From an uncultured Alphaproteobacteria bacterium (GTDB lineage Bacteria > Pseudomonadota > Alphaproteobacteria > Rhodobacterales > Rhodobacteraceae): 60,567 nucleotides of DNA. Below the pieces are notes generated by a model, which made no database searches, had not been told where the DNA came from, and was given only the letters and a program-made list of their open reading frames with translations. Location: assembly GCA_902530595.1 (NCBI GenBank), contig CACAAX010000008.1:1-60567 (forward strand), in the 5' to 3' direction. Positions 17,619-26,859 of the stretch are shown in pieces; within the stretch, counting starts at the first letter, position 1, and each line of letters starts with the position of its first letter. The position numbers were made by a program, and so were the translations under genes.

Positions 17619-18827
17619 ATGGTAGAGGCATATATTTACGATACAGTCAGGAGCCCTAGAGGAAAAGGAAAAAAGGGGTCGCTGAATGAGCTTTCGGCGG
17701 TAACATTATCTGCAAAGATTTTAAAGGAATTGCGTGAAAGAAATGGTCTTAATACCGAAGAGATAGAAGACGTGATTTGGGGCAATGTCACACAAGTTGG
17801 AGAACAAGGGGGCTGTTTGGCAAGATCCGCTGTTATCGCGGCTAATTATAGTGAGTCCACTCCTGGACTATCTATAAACCGATTTTGTGCGAGCGGGTTA
17901 GAAGCTGTAAACCTGGCTACAAACCAAGTAAAGGGGTCCGCTGGCAATGCCTACGTTGCTGGAGGAGTGGAAATGATGAGCCGTGTGCCCATGGGATCAG
18001 ATGGTGCAGCGATTGCAGTTGATCCGACTTTGGCAATGAATTCATACTTTGTTCCACAGGGTATTTCAGCCGATATTTTAGCAACTAAATATGGTTTTTC
18101 CAGAGATGATGTTGATGCGTTTGCGGTAGAAAGCCAAAAAAGAGCCACAGCCGCAAGAAAATCAGGCTATTTCAGAAAGTCAATTGCGCCGATTAAAGAT
18201 CAAAACAACTTAACCATTTTGGATGAGGATGAGTACATAAGGCCAGAGACTACAATGCAATCTTTGGGTGGACTGGAACCAAGTTTTAAAAATATGGGAG
18301 AAGTAATGCCGGGTTTCGACGCTGTGGCGTTACTTAAATATCCAGAGTTTGAGAAAATAAATCATGTACATCATGCGGGTAACTCAAGTGGAATCGTTGA
18401 TGGAGCTGCGGCTGTGCTGATAGGAAATAAAGAATTTGGATTGAAAAACGAGCTTGAGCCCCGTGCACGAATTGTCGCAACTTCAAAAATTGGAACAGAC
18501 CCTACAATTATGCTTACAGGACCCCTTCCCGCAACTGAAAAGGTTCTTAAGCTAAGCGGAATGAGGATAAAAGACATAGACTTATTTGAAGTAAATGAGG
18601 CCTTCGCCTCTGTACCACTATCATTTATGGAACATTTTGATGTGGAACATGAAAGACTAAATGTAAACGGAGGAGCAATTGCTATGGGCCATCCTTTAGG
18701 AGCCACAGGAGCAATGCTTGTGGGGACGGCATTAGATGAACTGGAAAGAACTGGCAAGTCAACAGCACTTACTACCCTGTGCGTCGCATCAGGAATGGGC
18801 GCTTCAACAATAATAGAGAAGGTTTAG
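17619..18827 (+). CDS. Acetyl-CoA C-acyltransferase (thiolase, FadA-like)
   Basis: It cleaves 3-ketoacyl-CoA with CoA to release acetyl-CoA. The 402 residues contain the three thiolase signatures: NRFCASGLEAVN with the acyl-carrying Cys near 90, the His in NGGAIAMGHPLGATGA, and the second Cys in TLCVASGMGAS. It lies 18 nt after the dehydrogenase and 12 nt before the multifunctional protein, the standard alphaproteobacterial order. It is probably degradative because of its neighbours. Confidence 0.94.
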   Translation: MVEAYIYDTVRSPRGKGKKGSLNELSAVTLSAKILKELRERNGLNTEEIEDVIWGNVTQVGEQGGCLARSAVIAANYSESTPGLSINRFCASGLEAVNLATNQVKGSAGNAYVAGGVEMMSRVPMGSDGAAIAVDPTLAMNSYFVPQGISADILATKYGFSRDDVDAFAVESQKRATAARKSGYFRKSIAPIKDQNNLTILDEDEYIRPETTMQSLGGLEPSFKNMGEVMPGFDAVALLKYPEFEKINHVHHAGNSSGIVDGAAAVLIGNKEFGLKNELEPRARIVATSKIGTDPTIMLTGPLPATEKVLKLSGMRIKDIDLFEVNEAFASVPLSFMEHFDVEHERLNVNGGAIAMGHPLGATGAMLVGTALDELERTGKSTALTTLCVASGMGASTIIEKV

Positions 18828-18839
18828 TGAGGAAACATT

Positions 18840-21017
18840 ATGTGTACTGATTTTACCAAAGAGGTAGATAAAGATAACATCGCGGTAATCACATGGAATT
18901 GTCTCGATAAGTCCATGAACACAATGACTGAGGATGGTTTAAGAAGTTTTCAAAAATTAGTAACGGAAGCATTATCCGAAGAAAAAATAAAAGGGATTAT
19001 AATTACCTCAGGTAAAGTTGATTTTTCCGGGGGAATGGATCTTTCAACATTAGAGGCATTAAAACGAAATTCCGGGTCTGACCCTGCGTCTAAGATCTTT
19101 CAGTACATAATGGAAGCACACGGTTTACTTAGAAAGATAGAACTGGGGAAAATTGATGATAATTCTAAAAGTAAACCTGTCGCGTTTGCCGCAAGCGGCA
19201 TATGCGCTGGGATAGGCACGGAAATAGGGTTAGCTTGTCACAGGCGCTTCTTCTCATCATCGAAAAACTCAAAAATAGGATTGCCAGAGATACTCGTTGG
19301 CCTTTTCCCAGGTTTGGGAGGCACGACAAGAATACCAAGGATGATGGGACTTATGGGAGCATCGTCAATTTTATTAGAAGGAAAACTATTTGCAGGCAAT
19401 AAAGCTAAAAGCATTGGACTAGTTGACGAAATTGTTTCTGAAGACGAGTTAATTCAAAAAGCAAAGAACTGGGTCTTATCCGCATCTCCCCAGGACCTTG
19501 TGAAACCATGGGATCAAAAAGGCTTTAAATTTCCTGGCGGCGCGCCTTATCATCCTAGCGGGTTCATTTCATTTGTTGGGGCCTCTGCTTTAGTAAACGG
19601 GAAGACGAAAGGTTTATATTTCTCGGCAAAAGCACTCCTTTCATCAGTTTATGAGGGTGCGCTAGTTGACTTCGATACCGCTCTTAGAATTGAGGCTCGT
19701 TGGTTTACGAAGGTGTTGATGACGGATACATGCACAAATATGGCCAGAACTCTTTTCTTAAATAAGAGTGCACTAGAAAAAGGCTATCAACGACCTGTCG
19801 GCGCAGAAAAAACAAATTTAAAGCAAGTCAGCGTTATTGGAAGCGGTATGATGGGATCAGGTATCGCTTACGCGTCTATATTGCAGGGACTAGAAGTCTT
19901 ACTTATAGATCAAAATATCAAGGCTGCAGAAGCTGGAAAAGCAAAAATTGAGATGCTATTAAGTGAGAGTGTAAAACGAAAAAAATTATCGGAAGAGGAA
20001 AAAATTCGCCTCCTCAAAAAGGTAAAAACTGATGCATCACTCGAAAACATTTCCAGCAGCGATTTAGTTATAGAGGCTGTTTTCGAGGATTTAAACCTTA
20101 AACATAATTTGTACAAGAAAATCGAGCCTCATCTAAAAGAGGGTGCTATTTTGGCATCTAACACGTCTACACTGCCGATAACGAAGCTATCTGAGGTGTT
20201 AGCGGACAGCACGCGTTTTTTAGGAATACATTTTTTTAGTCCAGTTGACAAAATGAATTTAGTCGAGCTAATCAAAAGCGAGAGAACAAATGACAATGCC
20301 TTGGCCGTTGCTTTAGATTATACCAGTTTGATAAAAAAGACACCGATAGTTGTGAATGATTCTAGAGGATTTTATGCAAATCGATGTATAATCCCTTATA
20401 TAAATGAGGGATTAAGGATGCTTAATGAGGGGATTGAACCGGCTCTTATTGAGAACTCGGCTAAGCAAATAGGAATGCCCGTTGGGCCTTTGCAATTGCT
20501 TGATGAACTGTCTGTTTCGTTAGCTTTAAATGTTGCAAAAGAGACAAAGGAAGCTCTCGGAACCAAATATGAGGAAACTGGAACTGAAAGTATTTTGTTA
20601 GAAATGTCCCAAAAAAATAGACTTGGAAGGAAAGAATTAGCTGGTTTTTATGAATATGATGAAAAAGGACGACGTTTAAAACTGTGGGAAGGTCTAAGAA
20701 ATCTAAACATAGAAAAAAATTCTGCTAATATTTCTACAGTAACTGTAAAGAACCGTCTTGCATATGTTCAAGCGCTTGAGGCGGCAAGAGCTTTAGAAGA
20801 AAATATTCTGCTTAGTGTCGAAGAGGGAGATGTTGGTGGAATTTTAGGCTGGGGCTGTCTAATATGGGCAGGTGGCCCCTTCAGTTGGCTTGACTATATC
20901 GGCCATGAAAATGTGGTTGTTGAATGTCAAGACTTATCTGATCAATACGGATCCAGGTTTACCCCACCAAAAATAATTAAAGAACTAGCAAATAGTGGCA
21001 GCAAGTTTTATAATTAA
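18840..21017 (+). CDS. 3-hydroxyacyl-CoA dehydrogenase / enoyl-CoA hydratase fusion (FadJ/FadB-like)
   Basis: This multifunctional beta-oxidation protein has 725 residues. The N-terminal hydratase half (to about 300) has DFSGGMDLS, the oxyanion region CAGIGTEIGLA and Glu150 in GLPEILVGLFPGLGGT. The NAD-binding half starts near 328 with VIGSGMMGSGIAYAS and continues with SNTSTLPITKL and the catalytic-His motif GIHFFSPVDKM. The second hydratase glutamate expected near 175 appears as Ser (GASSILLEG); in my recollection this is shared by alphaproteobacterial homologues. It lies 12 nt after the thiolase gene. Confidence 0.93.
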   Translation: MCTDFTKEVDKDNIAVITWNCLDKSMNTMTEDGLRSFQKLVTEALSEEKIKGIIITSGKVDFSGGMDLSTLEALKRNSGSDPASKIFQYIMEAHGLLRKIELGKIDDNSKSKPVAFAASGICAGIGTEIGLACHRRFFSSSKNSKIGLPEILVGLFPGLGGTTRIPRMMGLMGASSILLEGKLFAGNKAKSIGLVDEIVSEDELIQKAKNWVLSASPQDLVKPWDQKGFKFPGGAPYHPSGFISFVGASALVNGKTKGLYFSAKALLSSVYEGALVDFDTALRIEARWFTKVLMTDTCTNMARTLFLNKSALEKGYQRPVGAEKTNLKQVSVIGSGMMGSGIAYASILQGLEVLLIDQNIKAAEAGKAKIEMLLSESVKRKKLSEEEKIRLLKKVKTDASLENISSSDLVIEAVFEDLNLKHNLYKKIEPHLKEGAILASNTSTLPITKLSEVLADSTRFLGIHFFSPVDKMNLVELIKSERTNDNALAVALDYTSLIKKTPIVVNDSRGFYANRCIIPYINEGLRMLNEGIEPALIENSAKQIGMPVGPLQLLDELSVSLALNVAKETKEALGTKYEETGTESILLEMSQKNRLGRKELAGFYEYDEKGRRLKLWEGLRNLNIEKNSANISTVTVKNRLAYVQALEAARALEENILLSVEEGDVGGILGWGCLIWAGGPFSWLDYIGHENVVVECQDLSDQYGSRFTPPKIIKELANSGSKFYN

Positions 21018-21038
21018 AAGGGATTTAGGGAGTGGAAT

Positions 21039-22670
21039 ATGGATAATTTAATGCAAGATTTTCCTTTGCGCGTAACCAAGATTATTGACCATGCTGCAAA
21101 GTATCATCCTGAAAGGAAAATTATATCAAAAGACACTAAAGGAAGTGTTACAGATACAAACTATAAGAATATTCAGAAAAATTCAAAAAAGGTCGCTGAC
21201 GCCTTACAAAAGCTCGGGGTTAAAAAAGGAGACGTGATTGGTGTTATGGCGTGGAATAATCATTGCCACCTCGAGGTTTGGTATGGCATTCCCGGTGTTG
21301 GAGCAGTTAATCATAACTTAAATCCAAGATTATTTTCTGAACAACTTATCTATATAATAAATCATGCCAACGATAAAATCTTAATCATAGATCTAGACCT
21401 TGTACCTATAATCGAGAAAATAATTCTCGATTGTCCCAGCGTCGAGAAGCTAGTAGTACTCTGTTCCAAAGCCGATCTCCCTTCCACAAAATTTTCAGAA
21501 GTTATTTCTTATGAAGAACTATTGTCGATGGGAAGTGAAAATTTTGAGTGGATAAAAGGGGAAGAAACAGACGCGTGTGGAATATGCTACACCTCTGGAA
21601 CTACTGGCAACCCCAAAGGAGTTGTCTATACCCATCGATCTAATACATTACACGCGTTAACCCAGGCCGCTCCCGATATGCTAAATTTATCCAGCACTGA
21701 TACAATAATGCCAGTTGTCCCTCTTTTCCATGCTAATGGCTGGTCGATAGCTTATACTGCACCATTAGTGGGATCTTCTATCGTTTTCCCAGGCGGTGAT
21801 TTAAGTCCTTCTTCCCTCTACGATATGCTAGAGAGAGGAGTGACTATTACTGCAGCAGTACCAACAGTCTGGTTACTCCTATTGAACTTTCTTGAAAGCG
21901 AGAAAAAAGAACTCAGTTCACTTAAACGTGTGGTAATAGGAGGTTCATCTTGTCCAAGAAGCGTAATTGAAGATTTCCAAAATAAATATGGGGTAAGAGT
22001 GCTACATGCTTGGGGAATGACTGAACTGTCTCCACTCGGTACTATCTGTTCATTCAAGCCAGAAATCGAAGGTTTAAACGAAAGTGATAAGCTCGACGTA
22101 CAAGAAACAACTGGGCACCCTCCTTTCGGTGTGGATCTGAAAATTGTTGATGATGATGGTAAAGAAATAGAATGGGATGGAAGCACTCAAGGTGATCTTT
22201 ATTGTAAGGGAGCTGCGGTTGTTAAACGGTATCTAAAAATGGACAACTTAGCTGTTGACAAGGATAATTGGTTCAATACAGGAGATGTTGCGACGATTGA
22301 TAAAAATGGGTATATGCGAATTACAGATAGATCTAAAGATGTAATAAAATCAGGTGGGGAATGGATTTCATCAATTGACTTGGAAAATGCGGCAGTTGGT
22401 CATTCTAATGTTGCTGAAGCGGCGGCAATTGGAGTTCCTCATCCAAAATGGGATGAACGCCCTGTCTTAGTAATAGTTACAAGTGACGGGAAAGAGGTCG
22501 ATAAGGATAGTATAATTACCCATGTATCGGAACGGGTAGCTAAGTGGCAAAAACCAGACGATGTGATTTTTGTAGACAAAATTCCACATACAGCAACTGG
22601 TAAAATTTCAAAACTGGAGCTTAGAAAATTAGTAGCAAATTTGGATTATAAACATCCAGATTTAAGATAG
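21039..22670 (+). CDS. Fatty-acyl-CoA ligase (AMP-forming), DmdB-like
   Basis: It activates a carboxylic acid to its CoA thioester through an acyl-adenylate. The 543-residue protein has the ATP loop [12 protein letters not shown] near 185, the A-motif [13 protein letters not shown], the hinge region [17 protein letters not shown] and the C-terminal lysine in [13 protein letters not shown]. The layout resembles medium/long-chain ligases that include 3-methylmercaptopropionyl-CoA ligase (DmdB). As last enzyme of the MerR-led operon it supplies the substrate for the upstream dehydrogenase. The chain length or DMSP-derived substrate cannot be decided from sequence. Confidence 0.9.
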   Translation: MDNLMQDFPLRVTKIIDHAAKYHPERKIISKDTKGSVTDTNYKNIQKNSKKVADALQKLGVKKGDVIGVMAWNNHCHLEVWYGIPGVGAVNHNLNPRLFSEQLIYIINHANDKILIIDLDLVPIIEKIILDCPSVEKLVVLCSKADLPSTKFSEVISYEELLSMGSENFEWIKGEETDACGICYTSGTTGNPKGVVYTHRSNTLHALTQAAPDMLNLSSTDTIMPVVPLFHANGWSIAYTAPLVGSSIVFPGGDLSPSSLYDMLERGVTITAAVPTVWLLLLNFLESEKKELSSLKRVVIGGSSCPRSVIEDFQNKYGVRVLHAWGMTELSPLGTICSFKPEIEGLNESDKLDVQETTGHPPFGVDLKIVDDDGKEIEWDGSTQGDLYCKGAAVVKRYLKMDNLAVDKDNWFNTGDVATIDKNGYMRITDRSKDVIKSGGEWISSIDLENAAVGHSNVAEAAAIGVPHPKWDERPVLVIVTSDGKEVDKDSIITHVSERVAKWQKPDDVIFVDKIPHTATGKISKLELRKLVANLDYKHPDLR

Positions 22671-22671
22671 C

Positions 22672-23544
22672 TTGGCCGGTTACTCCAAACTCGAAGTTAA
22701 GGGAGAGTGGAAATCTAATTCTGATCAACCCACAGAGGTGCTAGTTGCATTTGGCTCGATTTCTCTAAATATCTTAAATACAAACGGAGAGCCTGTAAGG
22801 CAGTGGGCATATTCCTCCATATTTTTAAAAAATAAAGAATCGTCCAAATCTATGTTTTGTCCAGATTTAGAAGAAACTGAAAGCCTTTATATTTTTGACC
22901 AAGATGCAGTAAACCACTTGATTTTTTTATGTAATAAAACCAATCGAAAAAAATTTGCTAACCTGTTGCCATGGTTTTTTATCATTATTTTATTGATTGG
23001 TTTCTCTACCTTTTTTTCAAGTTACTTTAGAATAGTTACTGAAAAGATTGCGCTCTCTATAACCTCTGCTGAACAAGAAAGTAATCTTGGCAATATAATG
23101 TTAAAGAAAATGTCAGGGGTCTCATATTGCGATATAAACAAGACTAATGAATTTATTCGTAGCTTAGAAAAGAACTACCTCCCTATAACGAGTGATTCTA
23201 TTGACCTGATTTTTATGAATTTTAAAACCAAGGATAGCATACTGCTTCCTGGAAGAAAGTTACTTGTGCCCTACAGTATTTTAGAGAGTGAAGATGGAGC
23301 ATTTGTTTTAGCTGAAACAATCAAATTGGGCATAGCGGCTACAAAAAACAAAGAGGCGATAGAAAAATTTTTTTCTAGTCAACGAAATAAAGCTCTATTA
23401 ATTTATGTTTTTGGGTTTTTAACTGACTTAAATTTTAATAAGGATAGCGGTTTGTTAATCAGTTTGCATGGTAAATCTAAAGTCCTTGATAAAGTCTTTA
23501 CTGACAATGAATGGCTTACATTAAAAAAACTCTGCAAGCTTTAA
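22672..23544 (+). CDS. Membrane protein of unknown function, M48-peptidase-like segment without metal site
   Basis: The open frame of 290 residues starts with TTG immediately after the ligase stop. There is no ribosome site, so expression probably depends on coupling. An N-terminal soluble domain (1-95) is followed by one membrane span at about 99-119 and a C-terminal domain. The segment DSILLPGRKLLVPYSILESE (189-208) resembles the strand-turn-helix that precedes the HExxH helix in M48 proteases, but the following helix reads FVLAETIKLG with no HExxH. I recall similar uncharacterised proteins in Rhodobacteraceae, but cannot assign a role. It converges with lolD, with a 4-nt overlap. Confidence 0.7.
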   Translation: MAGYSKLEVKGEWKSNSDQPTEVLVAFGSISLNILNTNGEPVRQWAYSSIFLKNKESSKSMFCPDLEETESLYIFDQDAVNHLIFLCNKTNRKKFANLLPWFFIIILLIGFSTFFSSYFRIVTEKIALSITSAEQESNLGNIMLKKMSGVSYCDINKTNEFIRSLEKNYLPITSDSIDLIFMNFKTKDSILLPGRKLLVPYSILESEDGAFVLAETIKLGIAATKNKEAIEKFFSSQRNKALLIYVFGFLTDLNFNKDSGLLISLHGKSKVLDKVFTDNEWLTLKKLCKL

Positions 23545-24227
23545 TTATACAATATCTTTCCATCTGCTATTTTTGCATTTTTGTCGACTAATTTTGAAAT
23601 CATTGGGTTATGGGAAGCAATAATTGCTGAAATATTATGCTCTTTTATTAATTCGATTAGAAAACTCATAACTCTTGAAGTAGTTGACTGATCAAGATTT
23701 CCTGTTGGTTCATCGGCTAATAGTAAGGTTGGTTCATTAATAATTGCTCTACATATTGCGACTCTTTGCTGTTCACCACCAGATAATTCAGCCGGTCTGT
23801 TGTCCATCCGTTTACCTAACCCTACCTTTTCTAGTAGATGTTTGCCTTTTTTAACTGCAATTTTTTTTGGCATACCATCAAAAAGCAAAGGGAAAATAAT
23901 GTTCTCTAATGCCGAAAATTCTTGAATGAGATGATGAAACTGAAAAACGAATCCAATATTTTTTCGTCTCACTCTTGACGTTTGAAAGTCATTTTTTGCA
24001 TCTACTATTGAGCCATTAATATAAATATCACCAGAAAACTTACTATCCAATAAGCCTGCAATTTGAAGAAAAGTAGTTTTTCCTGAACCTGAAGGAGAAA
24101 AAAGACCAACTACTTCATTTGTCTTAACACTAAAGTCCATCCCATTAAATATTTCAACCAATGGTACATCACCCTTTCCACCAAAGATCTTTGTAACTTT
24201 CTGCAACTTCAAAACGGTATTACTCAT
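23541..24227 (-). CDS. lolD: Lipoprotein-releasing ABC transporter ATP-binding protein LolD
   Basis: This ATPase of the inner-membrane LolCDE complex releases outer-membrane lipoproteins to the carrier LolA. The 228 residues show Walker A SPSGSGKTT near 45, the Q-loop region, the signature LSGGEQQRVAICRA and Walker B LLLADEPTGNLD. The start overlaps the lolC stop by 8 nt, and this pairing separates it from other MacB-type ATPases. It is the last gene of the nadK-to-lolD minus-strand block. Confidence 0.93.
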   Translation of the reverse strand: MSNTVLKLQKVTKIFGGKGDVPLVEIFNGMDFSVKTNEVVGLFSPSGSGKTTFLQIAGLLDSKFSGDIYINGSIVDAKNDFQTSRVRRKNIGFVFQFHHLIQEFSALENIIFPLLFDGMPKKIAVKKGKHLLEKVGLGKRMDNRPAELSGGEQQRVAICRAIINEPTLLLADEPTGNLDQSTTSRVMSFLIELIKEHNISAIIASHNPMISKLVDKNAKIADGKILYN

Positions 24228-25491
24228 ACTTCAACGCCTCTGCAGGATCCAAATTTGCTGCTTTTCTTGCTGGAAAAATAGTTATTACAAAAGAGATTGA
24301 TAATGATACCACTAATGCAAAAACTACATCTTCTATTCTTAGCTTTGCTGGCACTTGAGTTAGAAACCTAATCTCTTCATTCCAAACTGAGGATCCAAAT
24401 ATGTATTCAACAAGCCATTGAATCTCATTGATATAAGTGACAAATAACATCCCAATAGTAACACCTAGGACAGTTCCAACCACTCCAATTAAACTTCCAC
24501 AAATAAAAAATACTCTTAAAATCGAAGATCTTGTTAACCCGAGAGAACGAAATATTCCGATATCTTTTCCTTTGTTCTTAACTAGCATTACTAGCCCAGA
24601 AATAATATTCATCGCAGCAATTAATACTATAAGTGAAAGAATTATAAACATTACTCGTCGTTCTAAATCCAAAGCATCTAAGAAAGCTGCAGTCCTCTCC
24701 TTCCAAGACCACAGCAAATATCTTTCTGCTAATTCATCTTCTACAGTGTTTTTGAATTCATCAACATCAAATGGGTTGTTCAAAAGTACTTCGATCAAGT
24801 CAGCCTGATTAGCCCTATTAAAAAAAACTTGGGCATCTTTTATCGGCATGTAAATCCTCGTACTGTCTATATCATAACGACCAACCGAGAATATATATTT
24901 TACCTTATATACATTTACCCTTGGAATAGTTCCAAAGACTGATTTTGCCCCATTAGGACTGATGAGTTTAATTGTGTCATTAATAGATATATTCAGTTTT
25001 CTAGCTATGTGGGCTCCTATAGCTACACCATCGTTAAAATTTTCAATACTTCCGTCAGAGCTGGCGGGCTTATTTACTAACTCTATATTCACTAAATCGC
25101 CTTTACGGATACCATAAACTTCTACCCCAGTACTGTTATTACTTTTACTGGCTAGAACTTGGCCTTTGACCAAAGGGTATGCCGCTTTAAAATTTTTTTT
25201 ATTCCTTAAGTCTTGCATAATGTTTTGAACCTCTTCAACATAAAATCCCTTGTCAAAGTCGCTAGATAGTGTCTTCTTGTAAATTGCAAGATGGGAATTA
25301 GCCCCAACAATTTTTTCCACAAATTCTATTCTAAAGCCAATCATCACCGCCTGGACTATAACTAACGTTGCTACTCCCAGAACTACACCTATGAGTGAAT
25401 ACCACGCTATTATAGATATACCTCCTTCCCTTCGTTTAGACATTAGATAACGCCAAGCAATTATGAACTCATATTTCTTAAAAAAAGCCAT
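24220..25491 (-). CDS. Lipoprotein-releasing system permease LolC/LolE
   Basis: This permease partner of LolD has 423 residues. A first membrane helix at about 22-47 precedes a large periplasmic MacB-like domain, followed by three C-terminal helices of the FtsX/LolC domain, ending FPARKAANLDPAEALKYE. The N-terminal FIAWRYLMSKRREGGISII is a family signature. Only one permease gene is present; as in other alphaproteobacteria, it probably forms a homodimer in place of separate LolC and LolE. It lies 7 nt after proS. Confidence 0.92.
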   Translation of the reverse strand: MAFFKKYEFIIAWRYLMSKRREGGISIIAWYSLIGVVLGVATLVIVQAVMIGFRIEFVEKIVGANSHLAIYKKTLSSDFDKGFYVEEVQNIMQDLRNKKNFKAAYPLVKGQVLASKSNNSTGVEVYGIRKGDLVNIELVNKPASSDGSIENFNDGVAIGAHIARKLNISINDTIKLISPNGAKSVFGTIPRVNVYKVKYIFSVGRYDIDSTRIYMPIKDAQVFFNRANQADLIEVLLNNPFDVDEFKNTVEDELAERYLLWSWKERTAAFLDALDLERRVMFIILSLIVLIAAMNIISGLVMLVKNKGKDIGIFRSLGLTRSSILRVFFICGSLIGVVGTVLGVTIGMLFVTYINEIQWLVEYIFGSSVWNEEIRFLTQVPAKLRIEDVVFALVVSLSISFVITIFPARKAANLDPAEALKYE

Positions 25492-25498
25492 TCAGATA

Positions 25499-26845
25499 TT
25501 AGACTTCTACCTGGGATTTTTGCGTCTTAGAAAGTTTTTCTAATACTTCCGCCAAAGCTAACAGATTTGCTTCTCCGGTTCTTCTATAAACAAGCTCCAC
25601 TTTCCCTTCAGCAAGACCCTTTGGACCAACTACTATTTGCCACGGCAACCCTATTAGGTCCATTTTTGCAAATTTAGCCCCTGGCCTTTCGTCTGTATCA
25701 TCATATAAAACCTCTATTCCCTTGGTGCCTAGTTTTTCATAAACCTCATCGCAGACCTCTACACATTGCTCATCTTTATGATTTAAATTTATTAGACCTG
25801 CAAAGAATGGAGCAACTGGTTCTGGCCAAATAATACCTTTTTCATCATGGCTAGATTCAATAATTGCGCCTACTAATCGAGAAACTCCTATACCGTGACT
25901 TCCCATATGAACAGGCACTCTCTTTCCATCAGGGCTTACAACAAAAGCTTTCATTGGCACTGAATATTTTGTACCAAAATAGAATATTTGACCAACTTCT
26001 ATCGCTTTACTTTCTATCCGACAATCTTCAGAAACATCTAGGAAAAGCTTTGCGTCATGAGTATCCTCAGTTCTAGCGTAAGGCGTGGTATATCTTTCCA
26101 CAATTTTTTCAATATTCATATTATTATAGTAGTCCAGTTTTTCTTGACCTATATTCATGTCAAGCAAGGTTTTATCAAAAAAAACTGTGCTTTCTCCAGT
26201 ATTGGCCAAAACCAAAAACTCATGACTATAGTTACCCCCAATGGGCCCCGTCTCGGCCCTCATAGGTATCGCTTTTAATCCCATCCTATTAAATGTTCTT
26301 AAATAGCTTACAAAATGTCTATTGTAGGCATTTATAGCTTCCTTTTCATTCAAATCAAAATTATAGCCATCTTTCATATAAAATTCTCTTCCCCTCATCA
26401 CGCCAAATCTAGGTCTTAGTTCGTCTCGGAATTTCCACTGAATGTGGTATAGTGTGAGAGGAAGATCTTTATAGGATGATATGTTAGACCTAAATATGTC
26501 CGTGATTAATTCTTCATTGGTTGGACCATATATGTAATTACGATCCTGTCGATCGTTAATCCTCAGCATTTCCTTTCCATAGTCATCATATCTTCCACTC
26601 TCCTGCCACAATTCGGCTGGTTGGATTGTTGGCATTAGCATAGGTATATGCCCAGCTTTAATCTGCTCATAATGGACTATTTCTTCTATTTTTTTAAGAA
26701 CTTTAAAGCCCAATGGTAGCCACGAATATATGCCAGCCGTTGTCTGTTTAATCATTCCACAGCGCAACATCAGTTGATGGCTTATTATATTTGCTTCCGC
26801 TGGCACTTCTTTTAAAACCGGTAAAAAATATTGGCTGAGTTTCAT
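25499..26845 (-). CDS. proS: Prolyl-tRNA synthetase, short alphaproteobacterial type
   Basis: This class II aminoacyl-tRNA synthetase charges tRNA-Pro. It has 448 residues against about 570 in the E. coli type. The N-terminal catalytic core has motif 2 [21 protein letters not shown] and motif 3 [14 protein letters not shown], followed directly by the anticodon-binding domain ([20 protein letters not shown]). The insertion domain that edits mischarged Ala-tRNA-Pro is absent, as is known for this subgroup, so editing would need a separate factor. It is part of the nadK-to-lolD block. Confidence 0.95.
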   Translation of the reverse strand: MKLSQYFLPVLKEVPAEANIISHQLMLRCGMIKQTTAGIYSWLPLGFKVLKKIEEIVHYEQIKAGHIPMLMPTIQPAELWQESGRYDDYGKEMLRINDRQDRNYIYGPTNEELITDIFRSNISSYKDLPLTLYHIQWKFRDELRPRFGVMRGREFYMKDGYNFDLNEKEAINAYNRHFVSYLRTFNRMGLKAIPMRAETGPIGGNYSHEFLVLANTGESTVFFDKTLLDMNIGQEKLDYYNNMNIEKIVERYTTPYARTEDTHDAKLFLDVSEDCRIESKAIEVGQIFYFGTKYSVPMKAFVVSPDGKRVPVHMGSHGIGVSRLVGAIIESSHDEKGIIWPEPVAPFFAGLINLNHKDEQCVEVCDEVYEKLGTKGIEVLYDDTDERPGAKFAKMDLIGLPWQIVVGPKGLAEGKVELVYRRTGEANLLALAEVLEKLSKTQKSQVEV

Positions 26846-26859
26846 ATTATTCTCCTCAA

